From: Symsagittifera roscoffensis
Taxonomy: Eukaryota > Xenacoelomorpha > Acoela > Convolutidae
Length of the DNA stretch: 64,000 nt
Reading direction: 5' to 3'
Assembly (NCBI RefSeq): GCF_963678635.1
Contig: NC_087069.1
Coordinates: forward strand, 24,724,303 to 24,788,302
Below are positions 50,901 through 62,900 of the stretch, one piece after another. The stretch's first letter is position 1. Each line of letters begins with the position of its first letter. The position numbers and the translations under genes are program-made. The notes beneath the pieces are model-generated. The model saw only the letters and a list, made by a program, of their open reading frames with translations. It was not told the origin of the DNA and did no database searches.

Positions 50901-53900
50901 CAAGGTAATTTTAGTTTGAGGTGGCAATTTTAGCGAGTTGTAAACAAAAAATTGGCTAAGGATCAGAAATTCATTTTCAACTTGTGTTTTTGAGCGCCGG
51001 TGGAATGCAATATCTTGAGCTAAAAAAACATCCACGAAGTTATGTCGAATAATGCGTACTTTTAAAGCTTCGCATCGGTTTGAGTATTTTTTTAAAGTTA
51101 ACTCTATTCTCACTGGCTATCTGTATTTTCAATTGAGAATAGTTGTTATCTACAGTTGGTTCAATTTTGTTTTGGAGCCAACTTAAATTCGTGAGTTTTC
51201 TTTTAAGCAATCTTAGTTTTTTGTAAAATTTTCCATACTATGATTTTTTCAGGTGATAGTAGTAGTACTACGCTACAGTCTGTAGACACACAACTGAAGT
51301 ATAATAGAATTGAACTCCAGCTAACCCACAAGAGGGCAGAGGGAGCATTGATGCACGAATTGCTTCTGAAATTACACGAGACTCAGAAGATCAATATGGA
51401 ACTGAACTTCAAACAGTGAGTTTTAATGCAAATTTGAGTTCTCGCTTACTTTGCAGCTCATTTCCGTTGCCTTTCCTTTGCCGTTTAATCGCTCGTATTT
51501 GCAGGTTCGCCTCTGTTTTTGAGTTTATGGTTTTGAAAACAAATATGAAAATACAAACAATATTTTTTTGAAGTTCAGTATTAATAGAGGATTTAATCGT
51601 CGATCTATTTAATAATAATTTTTTTTCAAGCCAGAAGCTCATAGTCAAACGTTATTTGAAATTGAACTTTAACAGTTTAATTAGACTTGGGAGAATACCA
51701 AAAGGCAGCACCAGAACGGCATCACATCACAAAAGGAATAACTCTTAAAAACTTTAAGTTTAATTGTTTTTCCTGTTTTGTGTTTGTTTTGTGCTGGGTC
51801 CCATTAAAATGAAAGAGGAATGTGAAAAACCTCATGTTTGATTGTATTACCTGGATAGAAAACTTATTGTTTATTTATATGTATTGTGCAGGCGCCTGAA
51901 GGAAGTATCGCTGAACCAAACAAAGAACTCCATCGTGGCCACCAAGGCCATCCAGAAGGACAAGAGCATCCTGGCGAAAGAGAAGAAGCGACAGGTGAAG
52001 GAAGTGAGGGAGAATGTGGTCAAGAACTGCATCGTTGAGAGAGAAAAGGTATAGGAGATAGAGTATTATGTTTACACAAGCCAAGCCTAGTGTATTATTA
52101 AGAAGATTCTTTTCTAACCTAAGCCGCAAATAAAAGTGCTCATTTGTTGGCATTTTTGGTATATTTCACTTTAATCATATTTAAGCCTCTTTAGGCATAG
52201 GCAATTTGATGTTGCTTTTTTAAGCTAGTATTAGGTCATGTTTGAAGAAACAGGTAATATGAAAATGCGTGGAATTTATTTTTTTGTGGTGCTATGGAAA
52301 ATTTTTCCACTTTTCGCAGAAGTTTCACTTTTTCTCAATAAATTGTGTATCGTGTTTCAACGAGTGGTACCAATGGACAAACCGGCTGCTCTTCTATATG
52401 CCTGCATAATTAGCTTGTCTCTTTTCATTTTACCCCACGTTCTACGACCTTCGAAAGTTTCAGTGTTGGGATTTTTGACCTCATTTTAAATTCTCAAGCG
52501 ATTATTTCCTAAATTCGGTAGAAAAAAGTTATGGCCTCAAACAAGCCAATTTTTTGACATTTTGACAAAGAGTTAGTTATATGAATATTCTGTCTGTTCA
52601 AGCGGCCTGTCCCGTGTTTTGAAAAAATATGGTTTCAGAAAATGTCTAATTTTTTGAAATTTGTTTGCCCTTTTGAAGAAAAACCGATATGGACTTCGGG
52701 AAAATCCATTTTTTGAAACTCTTGCCGTTTTCTTTAAAGAAATTTCATCCTTATCTCGAAAACTACTGCTTAATTGTGATATCAAGGGTTCAATCTACAA
52801 ATCAGTGCCTGGAAATCTTCCCTGCATAAAAGTTTATTTCCATGCTTAAATGGAAACAAAAACAACGTTTATGGGTTCGGGAAAAATCTAATTTTTGGTT
52901 TTCTGATCGTTTTGTAGAATTTTCTCACTTTTTGATCAAAAACTACCCACCCAAATCAAGAGATAAAGAATTCAAATGAAAAAGCGAGTTGTAATTTTCT
53001 TTTTTAAATAAGCATATCTCCTAATTAAGCAGAGAAGTTACTAGGGTTTGCGGAAAGTTCATTTTTTGAATCATTGAAAATTAACGCATTTCTTGTATCA
53101 GTACAAAATATGATTATATCAGCAAAACAGGTACATCCAGTATTAGCTGGCCACTAGTTCACTTCCAAGTGACCGTGGTGCAGATGCGAGGACGTGAGTG
53201 AAGCTCCTAATTATCAGGTCGGAGATTCAAATCCGGAGCATTGAAATATTTTTTATTTTTTTGCTCGAATTGTTACTGCTTTATTGGTGGCTTTTGTTAG
53301 GAGCTCTTTTTTGCATTTTCCTCGCATGTTTGCGAAGCGCAGCTTTGCCTCTGTGTCGATAAACTTTTGATAGAGGTGTCCATCTACACGCCAGTTGTGT
53401 TTCAGCCGGGTTATGGGATACGTGTCCTGCATATTCCTAGCGATAAGCGTATATAGCAAATAAGTTAATATATACAAGGTGCCAGGTTTTTCTGAGGCTT
53501 CATCGTAAAGCTTTGACCCCGCCTAGGTCAATGGAACTAATGTGATTATTTACATGAAAGTTGTAAAAAATTCAGGCATAATAAATCAGTCTATAGTCGT
53601 GTAATGGAAAACCCGTGTTTCGCTTACCGTGCTTTTTTAAGCATATGAAATCGTGTACTTAATGGAACAAAACTCCTCGTATCAGGGCAAAATTTGGAAT
53701 GTTCCCACTGACCTTTAACTGGTTTTGGTCTGATAATATTAAATTTTAAGTGTTAAATGTTGAGTCGTATCTTAATAAGAGTAATGAACGTAGTGAGTAC
53801 TCTTGTATAGGTCTTGGTGATTTGTTTGTTTTTTTTTTCAGGAAAAAGTCTTAAACTTTGTTCACACTCAATTCCGATTTTTTTGCGGTTTGATTTGTGA

Positions 53901-56900
53901 TTTTTTTCAAGTTCAGTGTATTTCCATTGTTAAGACGAAGTCAAACTCCACTATCGAACAGCAAAATGGTTAAGGTGACGAAAAACGTGATCGACTTCTA
54001 ATTTCGAAAATGGAATTTAATTATCAGATTTCCCAGTGAAATCAAAGTTTTACCTATTGATCCAGTTTTCTCACATAGGGTTAATTTAAACAAAAAAAGT
54101 GTACATCATAAATTGTTTTAAAAATTCAAAGAGCTTTAAATATAGTTTATTTAGGAGAGTAATATTATACAGACAGGTAAACAATAAACCGCATGTACAA
54201 ATCAAACCCACCAAGGATCATGCAAAAAGCTATGCAGCTTTAATTGAGGCCATATATTTTTTTCTTCGAACTTCAAAAGTTTCAGTTTCTTTGCGTTCAT
54301 TACTCTTTCCCAACTGTCAGTTGCCTATGTTATTTAATTTTAAAACGTTTTCAATTCTCATGGGCGCAATTTTTCACATTTCACCACTCGTAACGTTTGA
54401 GAAATCGATTTGACTTGACACGTTCAAATTTCAAGATAAAGTGAGCTTGGAAAGGTCGAGGTCTAGACAGATTGTCTTGACGGTTTGAGACGTTTTTTGT
54501 TTATAGATATGTATAACTCACACTCAATTTGAAACGGTTTTCTATATTGGTCTTAAGTGTTACAAGATTTTTCATATTATAGCCCCTATAATAAAACCCC
54601 ACTGATCTTTTAAACACAGCGGGTTGTTGTACAGTTTTTATGCTAAGCGGGGGGGGGGGGGTAATATATGCAATAGTGGGGTGCCAAAAAATGTGTAGTT
54701 TCCAAATTCTGTTTAGTGGCTCAAAGTCATTTGTTTTTGTTTCTTGTCAAGTGATGTCAATACAACTATTAAACAAGTTAAAGCAAATGAAGCAAATAAA
54801 TCAGGTGCAGAAAAATGTTGAAAACACTTTCCTCAGTTTTAGCAATATGCGGGTCTTCTCTCATACGTGCTTTAACAGGGTTTCCTTCTATCTTACTTCA
54901 AGGAACTTAAATGGTGCTGTTATGGCATAGAGTCCTGTTCTCGTGGAGACTTGAGAGTTATCAAAACAGTTTGAAATGTTTCAACTCTCTCATGGTTGAA
55001 AGCTCGCTTGGAGTTTTTCGAACGTTTTTTTTAAATCTAATTTGAGCTATTTAAACACATGCAAATGGTTCGAATTTCAATCCTTTCGTAGATTGGCCAG
55101 CTTGAACATAGCAAGATGTGTTAGACACATTTAAATAATTGATTTTTCTTAAATCAATTCGGCTGTCAAAACAGAATAATTTGTTTTATGCTTTAGTATC
55201 TTGAATAGCTTGCAACAACAAACCAAAGTTCTGTGAATCAATGCATTAAAAAAACTTGGACGTGTCAAAGTTTCATTTAATGAAAAACTTGGCTTTTCGG
55301 CTGATCAGTTCAATTTAGCAAAATAAAGTTTTTGAAAGTTCCGAAGCCCATGTTCCTCTAAAAAGTTGAGCAATTCTACACTAATTTAATCCAATTAAAC
55401 AAACTGCTTCAGTTTCGTAACAGGATCCATTGCCTTTAATTTTTAACGCATCATTTCAATACGGCATAATAAACTCATACGGCATAATAAAGAATTCATT
55501 CAAAGTTTCACCGCTTGAATGTTTTGCTTTCAAAAACTTATCTTTGCGAACCAATGAAAGCTGTCAAAATGTAAATTGAGTTTTTCAATTTTCTATTATT
55601 GTTAGTCCTCAAAGGCTTGCAGGCAATAATAATAACTTGAAGTATTTGAAGGTTTTTAAATTGCAAGGTTTTCATTAGCTATTGAAGTAACTAAAGTTCA
55701 AATTGAAGGTCGAAACTTCATCGCTTTAGCTGCTTGCAGAAATTTGTTTAACACACAATTTCTAGCCATCAAAACAATTTCAAACGTTTCAAGCTTAGCG
55801 AATAACTTGGTATGTTCAATTTTTCCTTGCTTGTTTCATTAGCTTGCTTGAAAAAAAAACATTTTTTTTGCGATTCTTCTGAAGCCATCAACTTGAATTG
55901 AAATAAACTCAATGCACTGTTGGCTGTGTTATTAAAGTGCAATCGAAAATTTTAAATAGGTTTTCTAGTGCTTTTTGATATGTTTTCCGAGCTGACCATA
56001 ATGTTTGCTCTTGTAGAAAATAACTTGAAGAAATATGGGCTCAGAATTTTTTCTAAAGCTCGAAATGAGTTTTGCGGTATATGCGAAGCGCTTTCATCAG
56101 TTAATTATACGTTGAATTTCTCAACAAAATAGCAATTTTGAGGGGGTATCCACCCCTCTCAATAGTTTGAACCATCCCCGAGTTTCCTATGATACTGTTT
56201 TACGACTTACAGTTTAACCAAATCATCTGAAAATTTTCATTTGCAATCAGAATTGATATAAACTATTTTTGTCTACTCCTTATATTTTTTTTACGACCAT
56301 TAGACATTTGAGAATATTTGGTGTGTTTTAGTTTTTTATTTGTTTTCCACGCAAAATCAGATACCACGAATAATCATCAAAGTGAGTCGAGTAATGTACC
56401 ATATGAGAGCATTTTCAGTTGCGATTCGAACGATCTTTAAAAAATGTCAAACAGTTATTTTTGTGTGGAGAAAACTGGGATAAAGTTTTTGAGTTATTGT
56501 GAAATCATGAGCGAATCAAGTGATCGAGTAACGTTCGTTATACATGAAATTTAGCAATTTAGGCAAAAAAAAACTTAATTTTACTTTTAAAAAAGTACTT
56601 TTGGGAGCCTCATCCAGAGTTTCTCTGTCAAAAATTTTAATAAAAGTTTTAAGTGCAAAACACAACTTTCTTAGTGATCTTTTTTCAATTGATTAATTAA
56701 ATTATTCTAAACTACGAAAGATTAAAGTACAGATTTCTAAATGTATGAAAATGTATCAATTAATTTACATTCTACGAAGTACAAATTTGGGAAGCTGTGC
56801 TGTTATAACATAGAAGGCAATCAACATAGAGGCAGCCAGTAGAGAAATTTTGAGTCCACTGTTCAAATTGTAGACGACCAACATCGAAGTCGAAAACATG

Positions 56901-59900
56901 CAAGCTCCGTGGGCGAATATCATGCTTTGAACACTCACAGGACGGGTTGTAAATTTCTGCAGAGTCCATTTGTTATCTGGTCTTAGCACTGTGGACGCAA
57001 CCAGCACTAGAAGCAGCCGAATCCAGGCTATGACCGAAGTGTAGTTAGAGTCGACTAGACTAGCCAGTTGGCAGATCCCGAATGCGGGACCGAACACAGT
57101 CCGAACTGAACGGAGAATGTGAAGTCTTTTCACTCGTATCAGTTGAGATAGAGCTCTGAAAGGAAAATGTATATTTTTTTATGGAAGCCCAGAATTTTTC
57201 TTTAGTTAATAAGAAAAACAAGTTGAAACTACGCATTTTTGTTTTACGGCCTCAACTTCCTCCTTCTGCTATTTTGAAAACTGGATTATTATACTTGAGT
57301 CTGATTGCCTGAACTGATTAATACGAAGGGATAGCTTATATGAACTTTATTTGAAACAAATATCTCATAAAACGGTTCGGTAGTTTGGGCCGAATAATGG
57401 AAAAGACCTGAAAGTGGAACTAAATTGAAAATGTAGACTTACATGTAGGCAGCTACAGTGTTCGAGTTATGCAGAAACCAGTCACTGCTGTTAAAGAGGA
57501 GTCCCAGAACGATTGAGTTCGCAAGGAATTTCAAGATATCGTCGCTGTCAAACTCCGAAACATCGCTAGCGAGTATTTTGAGTGAGCTTGGAACTGGCGA
57601 ACCTCTGCGGGCGTCTCCGAATGTACGCTTGTAGTACACGCACAGCAAAAGAGAAATTATCATCGACGCAAAGCTCTTTAGAAACATTTCTCCGTAAAGT
57701 TTCACGTCATCGGTGTGCAAGGCTTCTTCGCTGTCTTCAAATTTGCAGGCGTTATGTTCTGAGAGATTGTAAATTGCTAGTTTTTTTGATGAATAAACAA
57801 TTCCAAATTGAGAATCCATTTTTCAAATTGGACTTCAAATATATAGAAATCAGATACGTCCAAAGATTTAATGTCCTGTTATTTTGATTTATAATTGTTT
57901 TTCTCTTGTGTAATTTCGAAGTAAATTTCTCAGAAATTCTGGCGTGTAGTAGTTTGGATGAAAAGAGAAACAAAATATGCAGTCCTTCCATCTCGCTGTA
58001 TTTATACTAGCGCTTTCTAACTAAAACAGCAACTGAAAGTAAAAGTAAAACTCTATTGAAGCTCAGTTGACAATATTGGGTTTAATCATCATTGCATCAT
58101 GGTATTACGCTTCAAAGTGAATACAGTCTCTTTGAATAACTGAAACTGAATGACAAACATATAACTGCAACTGCACCATCGAAGTTCGAATTAAACAGAT
58201 TGTGTGAATAAAAACAAGTTACAAGGTAGAAAAATTAATAAAAATGATCGATTTGTCCACAAAATATAGATTCATAGCTGGCATAAAAAGCGTTAGAAAA
58301 GTATAAAGATCATGAAAAAATTATGATTTGCATCAAATAGATATTGCACCAAGGCACAGGTACTGAACTATTGAAAGATAAGTATCCAATTGAAGGAATT
58401 TTTCAATTCGAGGACTGTGAACTACACTTGTGGACAAAATTAAACGTAAAAGTTTTCACTCTCTAAAAAGTTTATTTCTAAGGGCACTTTTTGGATAATA
58501 TTTACTTTAATTTTAACAAAAATTTTACATCGACAGCAAATGATCTGATATACCATCTCTGAGTGTATGTTTTTAATTTGAAGCACTTATCAGCTTTTTC
58601 CCAATGTTTGAATCATCCGTACGAAGTTTTCAAAACGCGTGAAATTGTAAGAAGCAGCTTAGTAAAGAATTTAGTAAATGTCACATTGATTGTTTCAAGT
58701 TTCTCGTTGAGAATGTTTCACGTCGCATGAGCGAATTTTTTTTCTCCGCTTATTCGAGAAAAAGTTCACTACGATGCAAAACTTAAAGCAGATGGTGAAA
58801 ACTGGCATTTTCATACCCGGACAAAACTGAAGGGTCTTTGGAACCAAATTTTGATAACTTCATAGAGGGCAGCTATGCTCATTTTCTCTTGATCTATGTA
58901 AAAATTTAGTTTGAATTTTACCTGAAAATTGTCTGAAATTGTCCATGAAAACAGGCAGTTTAGAGAGAAAAATATGAATTTGCGCTTAACTTTGTACACT
59001 AGTGTAACAAAAAACCATTATTACTGCTACAAAGATTGGACCAAGGAACAATATCCTCTTTCGTTAAGTTAAACACAACGTCTACTTTAGTACTTAGTTT
59101 GAAAATTTATTGCGTGTTGATTGTGATTTCGATAAATTGCGACATTTATACTATTCTGAATAGGTCGCGACGCGGATGTATGGCCCGGTTCAAGAGGCTT
59201 CTGCTTAAATTGGCACATTGGCCTCGTATTGTGTATTGGCAAAAAAAGTCGATTGGCAAAAAAGTTTCAAGGGGGCTCTAAACATTCAACGGTCTTACTC
59301 GGCATTTTTTCTTTAATTGAGCTTTATAAGAGGCGGATCTAAGATTTTTTTTGATTTTTTTACCAAATTGTTTTTCCGAGCGCACCCAGAACGCGGCTAA
59401 GATCCATATTTTAATAAATTTTTCTTAAAACTTTGAAAAAAAACTGGGAAAATTGCCACTTTTGGGCACTTAAATTTTGACCACATAAATTGCGTTTTTC
59501 GGCGCGCGCTTCCCTTCATAATTTGGGTGGTGAGGAGGATTCTTTGGGTGGCGACGGGGTCAAATCCCTGAGGGGATACGCCCAAAAAATCCGCCCCTGA
59601 GCTTTATTCGAGAGAATGATATGAAAATTTAGGGAAATCTAGTTTTTTTTCAACAGAAGTTGTTTTCGTCTCATTTTCTGTAAACTATTTTCGTGTTCAA
59701 AAAGCATTTGCCTTTAGGTTGTTGCTCTCAACAGAAAACTCTCGAAGTTGGCTCGATATAAGTGGCTGCAAAGAATTAAAAATTATCTGAAAATTTTTAT
59801 GCGTGGGTTAAATGCATATCATGACAATTTCTTCGAAAGATCGAAATATAAAATTTTCCATTTATATCAAATTTTTCCGCATTTTTGATTTTGTTGTTAA

Positions 59901-62900
59901 GATTCATGAACGTAGTGACGAGTATTCATGAACGTTTGCATTTTTGATTCATGAACGTTTGTTGTTAAGAGTATTCACTACGTTCATGAATCTTAACAAC
60001 AAAATCAAAAATGCGGAAAAATTTGATATAAATGGAAAGTTTTATTTTTCGATCTTTCGAAAAAATTATAGGTCTTGATGATTTTTTGTTCGTTTTTTTT
60101 TTAAAAAAAGTCCTAATATTTGTTTACGCTCAAATTCAATTTTTCGTTTATTTTTCGTTCAATTATAATTCAGTGCATTTGTTCCGTTGAAAATAAAGAA
60201 AAATACACTATAGAACAGCAAAAGTGTATTGGTCCCAAAAAACGTGATTGACTTTTAGTTTGAAATTAATTAGACCAATTAGCTTGCCTCAATTCATATC
60301 GGAACGATTTTGTAGTGCGGGATCAGAGAAGTATAAAACGATCAGTTTACTTAGACTTGCTTTAGATTGAACAGCTAGTCACGCTAACATAGTGGTGTGT
60401 ACGCACGGCAGGTGACTCGTAGGTTCGGGGATCGAGCCCTCAAAAGATTCAAAACGGTCTGAATAAAAAAGAAATCACCCCAGGCATATATATTCTTCAT
60501 TTTCTTCGAAAGTCGGAACAATAGATATCGAAATAACCAACGTATTATATTCGGTAATTAGAGTATTGCGTCTGCAAATTGAACCAGCTCAAACCAATTT
60601 TCAAGATGTCTAGTTTAATTTTAAACATATTTGGTGAAAATGGATAAGTCGAGAGTTGCTATGGTTTGGGTTAAAATTGGTCGTATAAACGCTCAATTTC
60701 GTCAGTATTTACACAAGCTTGCGAAATAATAAATAGGTAATCATTTTTTTTCCATTCTGAATTGCATTAAAAAATACTCATTTTTGCTGCATAGTATTTC
60801 TGCGTTTCATTACATGTATTTTATTGGTGGCTGGTACAGTGCGGATTCAAGTTATCCTGACAAACCTAGAAATTTAAAACGCTTTTTGTTCCGACCATTG
60901 AAAATGTCAACATTTGAATCAACAGTTTTGGCGTAATTTTTGATTGAATAAAAAGCCGATAATGGTCATTTTGGGGGTTAAATTTACTTCAAATTTAGTT
61001 AAATTTACTTCTGCTGAAATTCTAAGCAAGTTTTCATTCCATCGTTTTAATCTAAAATTGACCCAATTTGAGAAAAACGCGTTTTAAATTTCTAGTTTTG
61101 TCCGGATAATTTAAATCAGCACTCTATTTTGACCATATGAAGCGTTGTTGGCTCAGATCCGTTTTGAACAGGAAAGCAATTGTCTCATAATACGATGCCT
61201 CTGTTTCAAGTTTAGATGGCATAAAGTAATGCTGAACAAATCGGCACTTTTTCATAGCACTTGAGTATTTTAACATTGGCACTATAATTACATTTCTAGA
61301 ACTTGTTTTACCCGCTTTGTGGTAGCTGGAGTTTGAAGGTAGCAAGGCAATATGGCGGAGCAGTGAAGACAATAGACTCTGGTGGTTGAAGCTCGAATAC
61401 CAAAAGCGGAATTTTTTCCAAATTTGTGTCGTTTTCCTCGTTAGCCGTTTTTTGCGTTTTTATGTGAACTTCAGCTTCTCGGTGTAAAAAATTATCTCTT
61501 GCCTGCGAAGCATTGTATTATAATAGGAAGTCTACTATTTTCCAACTCAATCAGTAAATAAAATGTTTATTTGCTGGCTCTTTTGTGTCATAGTTTTGGC
61601 AGTCTATGTTTCGTTAGTCTGTGTCAATGAATTCTTTGATCTCCTATGTCTGAGGTTCAATCCCGTAGAGGGCTCTTTTTTCCATCTTTCTTCACTTCAA
61701 AATTTTTAAAGAGACTTCTTGGCGTTTTTTGTTGTCCAGCTTCGCCTCTGTGTTTTAAAAGTGAATTCAGGGTTCTTTTTGACAATTGCCGATTAATTTC
61801 AGAGGACTATGTTAAATGAAGAAAAAGGCTAGCTATGCTTTTTGCTGGCTTCCAGTTACAAATTACCAAATATTCTTTCGCGTAAAATTACCAAATATTC
61901 TTTCTAAAATTGATCGCAACGCAATTTGCTTGGAACAAAAGTGATTCAAATCCGTTCACTCGTTCACCCTGACATGTTTTAACATAATTTATTGCAGCAA
62001 AAGTCATTTTAATTGCATTTGGGAAATAATGTTTTGGAAAAAAAATTAAAAAGGGGAACTAGAAAAGAGTCATAATTTTGTATTGATTCTTTTGGTTTTC
62101 TCTTTTGTCTTTTTTTCGCTTTGTGTATTGCGACCGTTATGAACAGTGTTTCTCTGTTTCAGTTGGATCAGGAACAGCGGAAAAAGATGAACCAACTGAA
62201 GAAACGGCAGGACGTTGAACTCACTACCCTCGAAAAAGAAAGCAACGCTGTGAGTTCCATCTCAGTTATGTTCTTTGCGATGCTGGGTTTTGAACTTAAT
62301 CAGGTATGGGTGAGCATTTGGTCTCATTGTTTTTTCTAGCAGCCCAAAAGAATTTTTATTGCACGAAATCAGGCAAAGAAACCTCCTTGGTTATTTGCCA
62401 CCCACCTGCGATTTTTCATTGATTAGATTTAGTTCAAATTGTCTGATTGTTATGAAAATGGCATGCGGGCTATTTAGGCCATGGAGACATTTAGTAAAAC
62501 CACTCTAATCTTAGCGTGAACAAACATACATCTTCACCTTGTAAAACCATTCGTTACATCATAAAGTACATGCTCAAGCGAGGTGCAGGAAAAGTAAAAA
62601 GAGCATCTGCCTTAAAATACGCGAATGCCTAATTTTCTGTTTTTTAAATATGTAGGTTTGTTCACGCTCAGATTAGAGTGTTAGCGGTTTGACAAGGGAG
62701 TTCTTGTTAAGCTCAAATCGCATTTATTTTGCAAATTGAAGGTAAAATAAGCTTTTCAATGGCAGACGGTACAAAAAAGCGTGAATGAATTTTCAAAAGT
62801 GGATTGTTATTTTTAGATTTTCCAGGTAACAAACACTTTACCTGTGGGTCAAGTTTTCTCATATTGTATTAGTTAAATTGAATATGTCAATTATAGTAGA

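Larger units (their letters stand above)
52049..62162 (+). other. Intron 28 of PLCB4 (10.1 kb) hosting an antisense gene
   Basis: Family E/C composite (52072-53360), family A (53778-54330), a relatively repeat-poor stretch (54440-56300), family D (56330-56620), the nested minus-strand gene (56765-57819), a mariner-type MITE (58425-59004), family F (59450-59600), a perfect-arm foldback (59826-60071), a family A fragment (60065-60260), a SINE-like element (60260-60500) and a tRNA-like family E fragment (61495-61765). Confidence 0.75.

Noticed and set aside
57582-57887. 101-residue + frame
   Set aside because: Opposite strand of nested gene exon 1; the minus-strand reading has the splice sites and membrane helices.
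57752-57991. Minus-strand frame starting with an ATG upstream of the nested gene
   Set aside because: Its ATG lies only just after the TATA-like box, so probably before the transcription start, and its frame overlaps exon 1 out of frame.
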